Assembly: GCA_012033055.1 (NCBI GenBank) | Contig: JAAUPR010000003.1 | Location: 1 to 64,000, forward strand | Length of the DNA: 64,000 nucleotides | Origin: Limnothrix sp. RL_2_0 | Lineage (GTDB): Bacteria > Cyanobacteriota > Cyanobacteriia > Cyanobacteriales > MRBY01 | Reading direction: 5' to 3' | Part shown: in pieces, positions 28,015 to 37,514 of the stretch | Layout of the letters: every line of letters starts with the position of its first letter | How positions within the stretch are numbered: the stretch's first letter is position 1 | Notes under the pieces: generated by a model | The model's input: only the letters and a program-made list of their open reading frames with translations | What the model was told of the DNA's origin: nothing | The model's database searches: none | Translations under genes and position numbers: made by a program

Positions 28015-29334
28015 TTGATTGTCCTTCTTTCGCTGTCACTCACTGTTTTGACTCAATCTCCACCGCCTTCGCCACCACCATCTAAAGTTTCCCGCCGTCC
28101 AAGGCGACCTGCGCTGATTAATCCTTGGTTGTTTCTTGGGCTAAGTACTGGGATGGCGATCGCCATTTTAGGGGGAGGTCTATGGCTATTGCAGAAGTTT
28201 GCACTGCGATCCGTTGACCAAGCCGAGGGGAATAAGGAATTGGTGGAAGAAGACACTGCTATCGACCCCGAAGAACGCTTTACCCTGCCTGATACCTCCG
28301 CACCGCTGACGACCGAACTCTTGCCGAGTATCGCTGTGGAGGAACCCAATGGAAATGCGGTTATCGAAGTCCAAAAAATCTGGAAATATCGCTACAACGT
28401 CGCTCTCCTCCCGAACTGGACATACAGCATTGAGCTAGATAGTCTAATCGCGGGGGTCAAACAGCAGGCGGAGGATTTAGGGCTGCCTGTCGCCGCCATG
28501 TCTGTGGTGCTGATCGATCTGAATCAGGGGGCGATCGCCTACTATCAACCCGAAGTTCCCCAATATCCCGCCAGCGTCGCCAAACTATTTTGGATGGTCG
28601 CCCTCTATGGACAATTTCAACAGGGACTGCTCAACGAGGCCGATTTTCAAGCCCCACTCCAGCTTATGGTGCAACGCTCCGATAACAACGCTACTAGCAC
28701 GATCATTGATGCCATTACTCGCACCAAATTTCAGGCCAAAGGTAGCCCCGCCGCATATCAAGCATGGTATCTCCAGCGGCAACAACTGAACCAATTTTTT
28801 TCCCTTGCCGGTTACCAAAACCTAAACATCACCCAAAAAACTTACCCCATCCCCGATATTGAGATCGAAGAACCCACCGGTTTTGATCTACAAATGCGCT
28901 ATGACCCCCTCGCCCCAGACCAGCCCATCCGCAATCAAATGTCTGCATGGCACGCCGCCAGAATGATGTACGAAATTGCCACCCAACAGGCGATCGCCCC
29001 AGAAGCCAGCAAAAAAATGTTACAACTCCTCCGACGAGATCTAACCAAAAACTGGCAAACCACTACCAATTACTTCAACCCCGTCCAAGACTTTTTCGGC
29101 GCCGACCTTCCCCCAGAAACCATTCTTTATTCCAAAGCCGGTTGGACAACCCAAGGTCGCCACGAAGTCGCTTATATCGCCTCAGCCGATGGTAAACAGC
29201 AGTATATTCTAAGTATTTTTGCAGATCATAAAGATTATGCTGAAAACCGAACTTTTTTTCCCACCGCTGCCAGTTTTATCCATAAAAGAATTGGCACAAG
29301 TCAGCCAGAAGTAAGACCTTCCTCTCAAAATTAA
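28015..29334 (+). CDS. Membrane-anchored serine hydrolase of the class A beta-lactamase fold
   Basis: This is a protein of up to 439 residues. A Pro-rich head and one membrane helix (LFLGLSTGMAIAILGGGLWL) precede a periplasmic domain with the three active-site motifs: SxxK as 'YPASVAKLFWM', SDN as 'VQRSDNNATS', and KTG-like as 'SKAGW'. This fold includes beta-lactamases and D,D-peptidases. With KAG instead of KTG, a cell-wall role is as likely as lactam hydrolysis. The start is uncertain: TTG at 28015 or TTG at 28051 (MTQSPPPSPPP). It follows the kinase locus in the same direction. Confidence 0.75.
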   Translation: MIVLLSLSLTVLTQSPPPSPPPSKVSRRPRRPALINPWLFLGLSTGMAIAILGGGLWLLQKFALRSVDQAEGNKELVEEDTAIDPEERFTLPDTSAPLTTELLPSIAVEEPNGNAVIEVQKIWKYRYNVALLPNWTYSIELDSLIAGVKQQAEDLGLPVAAMSVVLIDLNQGAIAYYQPEVPQYPASVAKLFWMVALYGQFQQGLLNEADFQAPLQLMVQRSDNNATSTIIDAITRTKFQAKGSPAAYQAWYLQRQQLNQFFSLAGYQNLNITQKTYPIPDIEIEEPTGFDLQMRYDPLAPDQPIRNQMSAWHAARMMYEIATQQAIAPEASKKMLQLLRRDLTKNWQTTTNYFNPVQDFFGADLPPETILYSKAGWTTQGRHEVAYIASADGKQQYILSIFADHKDYAENRTFFPTAASFIHKRIGTSQPEVRPSSQN

Positions 29335-29944
29335 ACTTTAAGTTGTTTTCTCTAAAAATATCCTGAGAAAAAGCTCTTTTTCCCATAATAAAAACCTAAA
29401 TTAGTCACTCTGTCTATGGTAAGAGTTTGGCGAAATAAGCTTGATTTACCCCCTATAGAAAGATATTATATGGACACAACAGCACAAGTGACAGGGAAAT
29501 TATAAAGACTGAAAGTCCTGCAATTAAAGGCTTTTACGAAATCTAGAGTCTTCCAGTGCACCAGTCAATATATTGTGCCTCGGATAATTTGCATTGGTGC
29601 TTGTTATCTGAGATTAAGGTTTTATTAAAAGGCTGGTTCGGTTATTGCTGCCTAGTCCGTACTTCCCAAGCTATTCCTAGGCAAGGCAAGATAGAAGAGT
29701 AAATTTAATTACTAAGTTCTACTTAAAAAGTCAGACAAAAAGAAAAGTATTGAACTTTCCCCTATTGCCGACCGTCTAAATGTATTGAAGCCTTATTTTC
29801 TTTGAGCCAAGAAAAAAAATTAGCTTTACGGAATCGTCGTTATTCCCTTTGAAGCGATCTCTAAACCTCAAAGTTTCGTCGTTGTCAGTTCTCTTAAAAC
29901 TGCACCATATTTGTCCCTTACCAAGGAAGGAGTTGTAACAGTAG
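29335..29944. other. 610-bp leader region of the sigma-factor gene
   Basis: No gene is seen. An A/T-rich hairpin (GAAAAAG-CT-CTTTTTC, 29367-29382) may end the hydrolase transcript. Two clear hairpins lie at 29579-29683. Just before the sigma ATG is 'AAGGAAGGAG', a strong ribosome-binding site about 12 bases upstream. Confidence 0.5.
29579..29683 (+). ncRNA. Structured leader or small RNA upstream of the sigma gene
   Basis: CTCGGATAA (29579-29587) pairs with TTATCTGAG (29604-29612), nine pairs with one G-U, over a 16-base loop. TGCCTAG (29649-29655) pairs perfectly with CTAGGCA (29677-29683). Two hairpins in a long non-coding leader suggest a structured 5' untranslated region or an independent RNA. 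No known RNA family is recognised. Confidence 0.3.
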
Positions 29945-30931
29945 ATGCCTACAGTAAATCTCACACAAGCCCCCAAGAAAACGAAGAGTTCGGCGGATAT
30001 GGTGCGCACCTATCTACGGGAAATTGGCCGTGTGCCTCTACTTACCCATGAGGAAGAAATCGTTTTTGGTAAGCAGGTGCAGCGATTAATGCATTTGCAG
30101 GAGATCCGTGACACCCTCGAAGTGAATCTTGATCGTGAGCCAACGATCGCCGAATGGGCGGAAGCTGCTAGTCTCTCTCCCAAGAAACTCCGCCATGAGC
30201 GTAATTTGGGTGAACGGGCCAAGCGCAAAATGATTGAAGCGAATCTTCGTCTTGTTGTGGCGATCGCCAAGAAATATCAAAAGCGCAATTTAGAATTCCT
30301 CGACTTAATTCAAGAGGGCAGTCTTGGTTTAGAGCGCGGTGTTGAGAAGTTTGACCCTACGAAGGGCTATAAATTTTCGACCTATGCCTATTGGTGGATT
30401 CGTCAGGCTATCACACGGGCGATCGCCCAGCAGGGTCGTACCATTCGTTTACCGATTCATATCACCGAAAAGCTCAACAAAATTAAAAAAACCCAGCGGG
30501 AACTGTCCCAAAATCTAGGCCGAGCAGCCACCATTGCGGAAATAGCTGAAGAGCTAGAATTAGAACCCGAAAAAATTCGTGAGTTCTTCCGCGTGTCTCG
30601 CCATCCTATTTCCCTCGATGTGCGCGTTGGCGACAACAAAGATACGGAGTTAATGGATCTACTCGAAGACGAAGGGGAATCCCCTGACAGCAATGTTACT
30701 TATGAGTCCCTTAAGCAAGATTTGCGGGATTTGATCTCTGATTTGACGACCCAACAGCAAGAGGTGATTATCCTCCGCTTCGGTCTTAATGATGGCAAAG
30801 AATTATCCCTCGCCAAGATCGGTAAGCGCATGAACCTTAGCCGTGAACGGGTTCGTCAACTGGAGCGCCAAGCTTTAACCCATCTCCGCCGTCGCCGTGG
30901 TCAAATTCGTGAGTACCTCGCTGCGAGCTGA
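29945..30931 (+). CDS. Group 2 (RpoD-like, non-essential) sigma factor
   Basis: This 328-residue protein has sigma region 1.2 ('[16 protein letters not shown]'), 2.1-2.4 ('[19 protein letters not shown]' and '[19 protein letters not shown]'), region 3, and 4.2 ('[20 protein letters not shown]'). It lacks the long region 1.1 of primary sigma. In cyanobacteria this architecture is group 2 (SigB, SigD or SigE class); the start [10 protein letters not shown] looks SigB-like to me, but I do not assign a symbol. A terminator follows at 30982. Confidence 0.93.
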   Translation: MPTVNLTQAPKKTKSSADMVRTYLREIGRVPLLTHEEEIVFGKQVQRLMHLQEIRDTLEVNLDREPTIAEWAEAASLSPKKLRHERNLGERAKRKMIEANLRLVVAIAKKYQKRNLEFLDLIQEGSLGLERGVEKFDPTKGYKFSTYAYWWIRQAITRAIAQQGRTIRLPIHITEKLNKIKKTQRELSQNLGRAATIAEIAEELELEPEKIREFFRVSRHPISLDVRVGDNKDTELMDLLEDEGESPDSNVTYESLKQDLRDLISDLTTQQQEVIILRFGLNDGKELSLAKIGKRMNLSRERVRQLERQALTHLRRRRGQIREYLAAS

Positions 30932-30981
30932 ACTGAATAAGATTTTTAGCGTTTGAGATCTAATTAAATTTAGGCAGACAG

Positions 30982-31007
30982 GGTGGGCTTCGGCTCACCT
31001 TTTTTTT
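30982..31007 (+). terminator. Rho-independent terminator of the sigma gene
   Basis: GGTGGGC-TTCG-GCTCACC, seven pairs with a UUCG tetraloop, is followed by eight T. It lies 51 bases after the sigma stop. Confidence 0.9.
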
Positions 31008-31091
31008 GCAAATAAATAGAATCATGATGAATTAGTTGGCGGCGATCGCCTGAATTTGAAAGGAACCAATCTTTTTTCCAGCTATCACAAA

Positions 31092-31909
31092 CTATTGCTT
31101 AAGATGAGCTTTTGCCTGTTGCCAAAGTTGATCTAATTCTGCGATTGAATAATCCCCTAGGGAATCCCCCGCAAATTTTTCCATCATCGTAATACGTTGC
31201 ACCATGCGGTCATTTGTTCCTTGCAGCGCTTCACTCGGATCAAGTCCATACCAGCGGGCGAGGTTCACTACTGTAAATAATAAATCGCCTAATTCTGCTT
31301 GTTGATGGGCCTTATCTTCGGTATCTAGGGCTTCATGAAACTCCCCTAATTCTTCATCAAATTTATCCCAGACTTCATTAATATTTTCCCATTCCAAACC
31401 TGCTGCTGCTGCCTTTTTTGACATTTTCATACTGGCCATCAGGGGTGGCAAAGTACTGTTATAGCGATGTAATTTACGACTTAATTTTTTTGTATCATTG
31501 GCTGTTTCCCCTTTTTCCTCGGCTTTGATGGCATCCCAATTTTGACGCACGGCTTCAACGGTTTCGGCTTCGACTTCCCCAAAGACATGGGGGTGACGGC
31601 GAATCAGTTTGGCACTAATACCTTCGGCGACTTCTTGCAAACTGAACTGTCCATATTCGTCTGCGATCTGCGCTTGTAAAACCACTTGCAGGAGTAAATC
31701 ACCCAATTCTTCGGCGATCGCACCTGATCACCCGTCCGCAGGGCATGAACTACTTCATAGGCTTCCTCGATGACGTAGGGAATTAAAGTTTGGGGTGTTT
31801 GTTCAAGATCCCATGGACATCCTCCTTCCGGCGATCGCAACTGGGCGACGACTTCAATGAGATGTTGCAAAGCGGCGAGAATAGCGGCAGTTGATTTTTG
31901 GTGAGTCAT
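31092..31909 (-). pseudogene. mazG: Nucleoside triphosphate pyrophosphohydrolase MazG, split by a one-base loss at a HIP1 site
   Basis: The first frame (31909 down to about 31722) has '[19 protein letters not shown]' and '[15 protein letters not shown]'. The second (to 31092) continues '[20 protein letters not shown]', 'RRHPHVFGE' and a second MazG domain with 'AELGDLLFTVVNLARW'. On the coding strand GTGCGATCGCC stands where GTGGCGATCGCC would keep the frame, giving [11 protein letters not shown]. Joined, the protein has about 272 residues, normal for the two-domain house-cleaning enzyme that hydrolyses NTPs to NMP and pyrophosphate. All catalytic glutamates are present, so I suspect a sequencing error. 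Confidence 0.85.
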
Positions 31910-31946
31910 AACCCTTAATTCAGAATGTCTGCATGGTCAGTGAACA

Positions 31947-31971
31947 GAAAAAAGGCAGCGTTGCCACTGCC
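31947..31971 (-). terminator. Rho-independent terminator of rne
   Basis: On the minus strand GGCAGTG-GCAA-CGCTGCC, seven pairs with a GNRA loop, is followed by six T. It lies about 40 bases after the rne stop. Confidence 0.9.
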
Positions 31972-32008
31972 TCAAATATAAAATTGATCGATCAATATTA
32001 TTGTTGCC

Positions 32009-34147
32009 CTAATCCTCTGATGCAGAAGAACGACGACGGCGACGGCGTACAACTTTTTGTTCTGGTTCAGGCTCCTCTTGAGGGGACTCTTCCACACTCT
32101 CTGCCACGACTTCGGGGACTGGCTCAGTCTCTTCAGGGGGAACTTCTTCTTCTGACAAGAGACGGGAAATAATTTTGACTGTAGGCTTTTCCTTAGTCGT
32201 CTTTACTTCCGGTGCTTCCTCCTTATCCTCAGATGTTTTGGCCGACACTGGATTAGGAATGACCTTTTTAACCGGTGTTTGGGTTTCTGCTTCCGCTTCC
32301 GCTTCCACTGCTGGAGCAGCTTCCATAATGGCGATCGCCTCCCCCGGCCTCACCACCCTAACAATAGTAGAACGTGGATCTTTTTCATCACCACCCGCCA
32401 CTTTCACCAAGGGCGACACGCCAATCAGAGCATAAACACTTTGTTCCTCCTGCGTCATTTCTACCTGAATCGTTTCCGACTTAACCTCATCCCGGCGATA
32501 ACGTCCCCGTTCCCGGCGATCATAGCGAGCTACATTACCATTTCCGCTGGAGCTATCAGACTTATCATTAGTTTCCTCTTTCACTGTAGTACTGCTACTA
32601 GCCGCACTATCAGCCGTCGATACCTCTTCCTTTTCAGTCTCGCTAGCATCCCGCAAAACAGGCTTTGCCGTTACTTCAGGAGTACGACGACGGCGGCGAC
32701 GATTACCGTTATTACTCTGCTCCTGATAATCAGGATGATGTAAAAGATCTAACGAATCCTCCGCAGGGTTAGACTTTGCCTTTGTACTACTAGTACGGCC
32801 ATTAGCAACCGGTGCAATCCGATTAACCAAAGTTGGGCGGCTATCCGACGCAGAACCACTAGATTGAGTCGTCACAGACAGAGAATGGACAGGCAAACCT
32901 ACCGGCTCTTCATCCCCCGGCAAGTGAACCAAATGGCCTAAACCATTACAGTGGGGGCAAGGCGTACCAAAGAGCTCATAAAGATTTTGGCCTTGTCGCT
33001 TACGAGTGAGTTCCACCAAACCCAATTCCGACAGTTGGGCAATCTGCGGTCTTGCCTTATCTGCTTTTAGAACTTGAGTGAAATGCTCCAGCAACCTGAG
33101 TTGATCTCGACGAGCATCCATATCAATGAAGTCAACGACGATCACGCCACCCATATTTCTAAGGCGGAGTTGACGGGCAATTTCTGTAGCAGCCTCAAAG
33201 TTTGTCCAGAGGACTGTTTCCCTCGCGGTGGCAGATTTGGTGAAAGAGCCAGAGTTCACATCAACGACGGTTAGGGCTTCTGTCGGCTCAATGATAATGT
33301 AGCCACCAGATGGAAGATCAACCCTCGGTTTAAGGGCTTCGCGGATAGCTGCATTCACTCGGAAGTAGTCGAGGACTGGTTGCTTTTCACGGTGATGATC
33401 GATCAGGAGACCATCGGGCGCCTTGCCGCCTTCCCAGTTCATCAATTGGCTCTTGACCCGCTTTAAACCTGTGGCAGAGTCCACCACAATCCGATTAACT
33501 TCATCGCTATAAATGTCGCGCAATACCCGCTGAATGAAGTCGTCATCCCGGTCGATGAGCATGGGGGGGCGGCCATAATTTGCCTGTTGCTGAATGGCTT
33601 CCCACTGCTTTTTCAAAGATTCGAGATCTTCGATAATGGCATCTTCATCTGTACCTTCGGCTTCGGTACGGACGAGCAAACCCATACCCGGAGGCTTCAT
33701 CAGTACGGCAAGGGCGCGCAGTCGGCTCCGTTCACCATCGTCTATCACCCGGCGTGAGAGGTTTACACCTTTACCAAAGGGCATCAGTACCACGTAACGA
33801 CCCGGTAAAGTGATGTTGCCCGTTAGTCTAGGGCCTTTGTTGCCGGTGGGTTCTTTCATCACCTGCACTAGGGCTTTTTGTTGGGGCTCTAGGAGTTCGG
33901 TGATGGAGCTAGAATTTCTTCTGAGGCGGACAGGGCCGAGATCGCTGACGTGGATGAAACCGTTCTTTTCTGCGTCGCCGATGTTGATAAAGGCTGCATC
34001 AATGCCGGGGATAACATTTTCAACGATGCCGAGATAGATATCTCCGACTTGTTGGGCTCCGGTGGATACGACGATTTCTTGGATTTGGTCTTCCCAAAAA
34101 ACGGCAGCAATCTGATGCTGCTCCGCAATAATGATTTGCTTTGGCAT
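32009..34147 (-). CDS. rne: Ribonuclease E/G
   Basis: This 712-residue endoribonuclease acts in rRNA processing and mRNA decay. It has the S1 domain 'VGDIYLGIVENVIPGIDAAF', and the catalytic core with 'TVVDVNSGSFTKSATARETV' and 'VVDFIDMDARRDQL'. The zinc-link is 'CPHCNGLGH'. The C-terminal 300 residues are low-complexity and end in an Arg cluster (VVRRRRRRSSASED). That cluster matches the C-terminal arginine-rich tail of cyanobacterial RNase E, which binds polynucleotide phosphorylase. Length is typical for cyanobacteria. Confidence 0.95.
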   Translation of the reverse strand: MPKQIIIAEQHQIAAVFWEDQIQEIVVSTGAQQVGDIYLGIVENVIPGIDAAFINIGDAEKNGFIHVSDLGPVRLRRNSSSITELLEPQQKALVQVMKEPTGNKGPRLTGNITLPGRYVVLMPFGKGVNLSRRVIDDGERSRLRALAVLMKPPGMGLLVRTEAEGTDEDAIIEDLESLKKQWEAIQQQANYGRPPMLIDRDDDFIQRVLRDIYSDEVNRIVVDSATGLKRVKSQLMNWEGGKAPDGLLIDHHREKQPVLDYFRVNAAIREALKPRVDLPSGGYIIIEPTEALTVVDVNSGSFTKSATARETVLWTNFEAATEIARQLRLRNMGGVIVVDFIDMDARRDQLRLLEHFTQVLKADKARPQIAQLSELGLVELTRKRQGQNLYELFGTPCPHCNGLGHLVHLPGDEEPVGLPVHSLSVTTQSSGSASDSRPTLVNRIAPVANGRTSSTKAKSNPAEDSLDLLHHPDYQEQSNNGNRRRRRRTPEVTAKPVLRDASETEKEEVSTADSAASSSTTVKEETNDKSDSSSGNGNVARYDRRERGRYRRDEVKSETIQVEMTQEEQSVYALIGVSPLVKVAGGDEKDPRSTIVRVVRPGEAIAIMEAAPAVEAEAEAETQTPVKKVIPNPVSAKTSEDKEEAPEVKTTKEKPTVKIISRLLSEEEVPPEETEPVPEVVAESVEESPQEEPEPEQKVVRRRRRRSSASED

Positions 34148-34512
34148 TCAAATTCCTCGATTTTTTTCGCTTAATGCTGAAAAACCTGATTGTTGCAAGT
34201 TCTTGTTGTCAAAATGCTTTGAAACTAGTCTGTATATTTCTTGTTTCTCGCAGGATTCACCTTGGACAAGGTTTTAGTATTGCCGGATGAATATTCGATG
34301 GGTGGCGATCGCTGATCTTGCTTCGTTGGGAGAGTCATATATTTATGATTTGAGACCGCAACAAGAGACGAAGATCTGCGGTTTTCTCAGGTACACGCTG
34401 TGCAAGAGAAAAAAGTCTGTGGCTAAATATTGTTGTTGTAATTTTTAGCGGGATGTATGCAATCACCTAACGAACTATATTACTGCCAATTGTTCACTTT
34501 GGATCACTTCGC
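34148..34512. other. 365-bp leader between rne and the cysteine desulfurase gene
   Basis: No gene is seen. It is the 5' region of rne, which in many bacteria is a long autoregulated leader. I found no strong terminator or known RNA. One HIP1 core lies near 34306. Confidence 0.5.
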
Positions 34513-35670
34513 CTAGGTATTGATGCGGATTTGTTGTAGGGATGTAATGATTTGTTGCACGGCTTTCGCGACTTGATCTATGTCTGCAGCGGTGGTAAAT
34601 CTGCCGATACCGAAACGTAGGGATGCGGCGCATTCGGCTTTGGATCGACCGATCGCCTGAAGGACATGGGAGGGTTTGCCGGAGGAACAGGCGGAACCGG
34701 AGGATAGGGCTACGGTAGATCTGAGACCAAGTAGGAGTGCTGCGCCATCGATATTGCGAAAGCTGATATTGAGGTTATGGGGAAGGCGTTGTTCTAGGTC
34801 GCCATTGAGCTGGATGGTTGCAATCTTTTTAAGGTTTTCCCAGAGGCGATCGCGGTGATTTTTGATGCGCTGATTTTCTGTTGCCATTTGGGCTAAACCG
34901 ATTTCAAGGGCTTTACCAAAACCAACAATTTGCGGTGTATATAATGTGCCGGAACGTCTGCCACGCTCTTGACCACCGCCATGGAGTTGAGCTGCGATGT
35001 TAACCCTTGGATTTTTACGTCGCACGTAGAGAGCACCAATTCCTTTTGGTCCGTAGATTTTGTGGGCAGTTAAGGAGAGTAAATCGATATTTTGGGTTTG
35101 GACATTAAGGGGAATTTTGGCGATCGCCTGAGCTGCATCACAGTGAAATAAAACCTTTTTTGCTTTGCATAATTTCCCAATTGCTTCGATGGGTTGTAAC
35201 ACGCCGATTTCATTATTCGCTGCCATCACAGAAACGAGAACCGTATCCTGACGAATTGCTTTTTCTAAAATTTCCAAATCCAGCAAACCATTGGGCTGCA
35301 CTGGCAAGTAGGTCACTGCAAATCCTAAAGTTTCCAAATAAGCGCAAGGATCGAGGACGGCTCGATGTTCGGTTTGTACGGTAACAATATGTTTACCTTC
35401 GGAAAAATAGGCTTCGGCGACTCCTTTGATGGCGAGATTATTGGCCTCCGTCGCGCCACTGGTAAAAATAATTTCTTCGGCGATCGCCCCAATACTATCC
35501 GCAACAATTTCTCGCGCCTGATTTACCGCTGCCGCCGCTTCCCAACCATAACTATGGCCTGCACTCGATGGATTGCCAAATTGCTCCGTGAAATAAGGCA
35601 ACATCATCTCAAGTACCAATGGATCCACTGGCGTTGTGGCGTGATTATCGAGATAAATGGGACGTGCCAT
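34513..35670 (-). CDS. Cysteine desulfurase (IscS/NifS type)
   Basis: This 385-residue PLP enzyme mobilises sulfur from cysteine. Marks are 'YLDNHATTPVDPLVLEMML', 'SGATEANNLAIKGVA', the PLP lysine in 'LLSLTAHKIYGPKGIGALY', and the loop cysteine in 'LSSGSACSSGKPSHVL'. It follows lipA by 22 bases on the same strand. Lipoyl synthase sacrifices an Fe-S cluster, so the pairing with a sulfur donor makes sense. Confidence 0.93.
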   Translation of the reverse strand: MARPIYLDNHATTPVDPLVLEMMLPYFTEQFGNPSSAGHSYGWEAAAAVNQAREIVADSIGAIAEEIIFTSGATEANNLAIKGVAEAYFSEGKHIVTVQTEHRAVLDPCAYLETLGFAVTYLPVQPNGLLDLEILEKAIRQDTVLVSVMAANNEIGVLQPIEAIGKLCKAKKVLFHCDAAQAIAKIPLNVQTQNIDLLSLTAHKIYGPKGIGALYVRRKNPRVNIAAQLHGGGQERGRRSGTLYTPQIVGFGKALEIGLAQMATENQRIKNHRDRLWENLKKIATIQLNGDLEQRLPHNLNISFRNIDGAALLLGLRSTVALSSGSACSSGKPSHVLQAIGRSKAECAASLRFGIGRFTTAADIDQVAKAVQQIITSLQQIRINT

Positions 35671-35692
35671 TTTTTGATTTTGAGTTTTGACT

Positions 35693-36571
35693 TTAAGGTT
35701 TTTGGCGGGGATGGCTTTTCATTAAAGCTCGCACCTGTTCCGCATGGTAGGAACTGCGGGTTAAAGGACTAGAAACGACCTGTAGAAAACCAAGGGATTC
35801 ACCATATTCTCGCCAAGCCGTAAATTGCTCTGGGGTAACAAAATCTTTAACGCCCAAATGTTTCTGGGTGGGCTGGAGATATTGGCCGATGGTAATAATG
35901 TCGCAATCAACTTCCCGTAAATCGCGCATCACTTGGCGTACTTCCTCGTCGGTTTCGCTGAGACCCACCATAATGCCGGATTTTGTATAAAGCCATGGGG
36001 TGATTTCTTTGGTACGCCGTAATAATTCTAGCGATCGCCGATAATCTCCCTGCGGACGAGTTCGTTTATATAGACGGGGAACCGTTTCCGTATTGTGGTT
36101 GAGGACTTCCGGCTCCGCTTTAAGAATGATGGCAAGGGCATTCCAATCGCCACACATGTCAGGAATTAGTACTTCAATGGTCGTATTCGGCGACAAATCA
36201 CGGGTGCGTTGAATACATTTTACAAATTGGCTCGCACCACCATCGGGTAAATCATCGCGGTTAACAGAAGTGATGACAACATGATTTAACTTGAGGCGAC
36301 GGACGGCTTCAGCCAGATTTTCCGGCTCTTGGGGGTCGAGGGCTTGGGGTTTTTTCTCAAAATCGATATCACAGTAAGGACAGGCACGGGTGCAAGCAGG
36401 CCCCATGATCAAAAAAGTGGCTGTCCCGGCATTAAAACATTCGCCAATATTCGGGCAGGATGCTTCTTCACAGACGGTATTTAGGCTGAGGTCTCGCAAA
36501 ATTTCTTTAACGCTACCGACTCTTTGCCATTGGGGGGCCTTCACTCTTAGCCAATCTGGTTTTACCGTCAC
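35693..36571 (-). CDS. lipA: Lipoyl synthase
   Basis: This 292-residue radical-SAM enzyme inserts sulfur into octanoyl groups to make lipoate. It has the auxiliary-cluster '[12 protein letters not shown]' (CxxxxC plus C), the radical-SAM '[10 protein letters not shown]', and the C-terminal '[13 protein letters not shown]' (RSSY motif). Length is normal. It heads an operon with the cysteine desulfurase. Confidence 0.96.
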   Translation of the reverse strand: MTVKPDWLRVKAPQWQRVGSVKEILRDLSLNTVCEEASCPNIGECFNAGTATFLIMGPACTRACPYCDIDFEKKPQALDPQEPENLAEAVRRLKLNHVVITSVNRDDLPDGGASQFVKCIQRTRDLSPNTTIEVLIPDMCGDWNALAIILKAEPEVLNHNTETVPRLYKRTRPQGDYRRSLELLRRTKEITPWLYTKSGIMVGLSETDEEVRQVMRDLREVDCDIITIGQYLQPTQKHLGVKDFVTPEQFTAWREYGESLGFLQVVSSPLTRSSYHAEQVRALMKSHPRQKP

Positions 36572-36667
36572 GGCGATCGCTCCTTGATTCTTCAGAATAT
36601 TTTATTGAGAAATGCACAGCTTCGTATCGTAGCAACGTTTGCCCTATGTTAGGATAGAAACGCTTTT

Positions 36668-36741
36668 CGGGATGTAGCGCAGCTTGGTAGCGCACCTCGT
36701 TCGGGACGAGGGGGTCGCAGGTTCAAATCCTGTCATCCCGA
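36668..36741 (+). tRNA. tRNA-Pro (CGG)
   Basis: The acceptor CGGGATG pairs with CATCCCG. The D arm 'GCGCAGCTTGGTAGCGC', anticodon loop TTCGGGA (anticodon CGG) and T arm 'CAGGTTCAAATCCTG' are all canonical. The discriminator base is A; CCA is not encoded. Confidence 0.96.
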
Positions 36742-36752
36742 TACCAAATAAT

Positions 36753-37292
36753 TTAATTCTTGCAATTGAGACTATACCGGGTATCCACACCAGTAATAGC
36801 ATTAGTACCAGACGCTCGCTTACAAAGTTGAGATAGTTGATAGCGATCTAATAATGCTCCTGAGAAATCTGCGCCAGTAATCTCTGCATTGGCAAAATTT
36901 GTCCCCGGTGCAACGGCATCGACAAATAAAGTATTCGTCAAGTTAGCCCCATCCATATTGACTTGATCCATAAAGGCTTCAGATAAATTCGCTCCGGCAA
37001 GGTTAGCGTTCATAAATTTGCCTTCTGTCAAAATCGCGCGGCTTAAATCACTGCCCGAAAAATCGCTACTCCGCACATCGGCACGGGCGAAGCTGGCTGC
37101 TTGTAATTCTTGGTTAGCAAAGTCGTGATTGGGCAATTCTGAATAGGTGAAATTGAGTTTAGAATCTGCGGCGATCGCCGGACGCACATCCATCACAACC
37201 CAGCCCACTGCCATCACGAGGGCTAAAAATCCAAGCAATAGTTTTTTTGCAAAAGTAGAGCGGGATTTTGGGAAAACCATAATTTGATCCAT
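36753..37292 (-). CDS. Exported pentapeptide-repeat protein, probably thylakoid-lumenal
   Basis: From MDQIMVFPKSRS at 37292 the protein has 179 residues. A signal segment (KKLLLGFLALVMAVGWVV ... AIAA) is followed by about 12 pentapeptides A(D/N)LXX, e.g. 'SDLSRAILTEGKFMNANLAG'. The C-terminus 'YQLSQLCKRASG' to 'NCKN' contains two Cys that may form a disulfide. This matches lumenal pentapeptide proteins such as plant TL15/TL17, whose roles are unknown. Confidence 0.8.
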   Translation of the reverse strand: MDQIMVFPKSRSTFAKKLLLGFLALVMAVGWVVMDVRPAIAADSKLNFTYSELPNHDFANQELQAASFARADVRSSDFSGSDLSRAILTEGKFMNANLAGANLSEAFMDQVNMDGANLTNTLFVDAVAPGTNFANAEITGADFSGALLDRYQLSQLCKRASGTNAITGVDTRYSLNCKN

Positions 37293-37514
37293 GTGAAGTG
37301 AAGCTTTTACCTCAGGATAACTTTTCAATGGTTCCTTGTTTATCCGAAAGATCTGTTTTCAAGGTGAGAAAATCGCATCACGCTAGTGCTTTTGTAGTGC
37401 AGGCTACGAAAAGTCCCCGAAAAAATGGCATATTAAGCTTTATAAATTTGCCCATAAATTAAGTTCTGGCGAGTCATTCCAGACTTTTGGGCGTGTGAGG
37501 ACAATTCAAAAATT

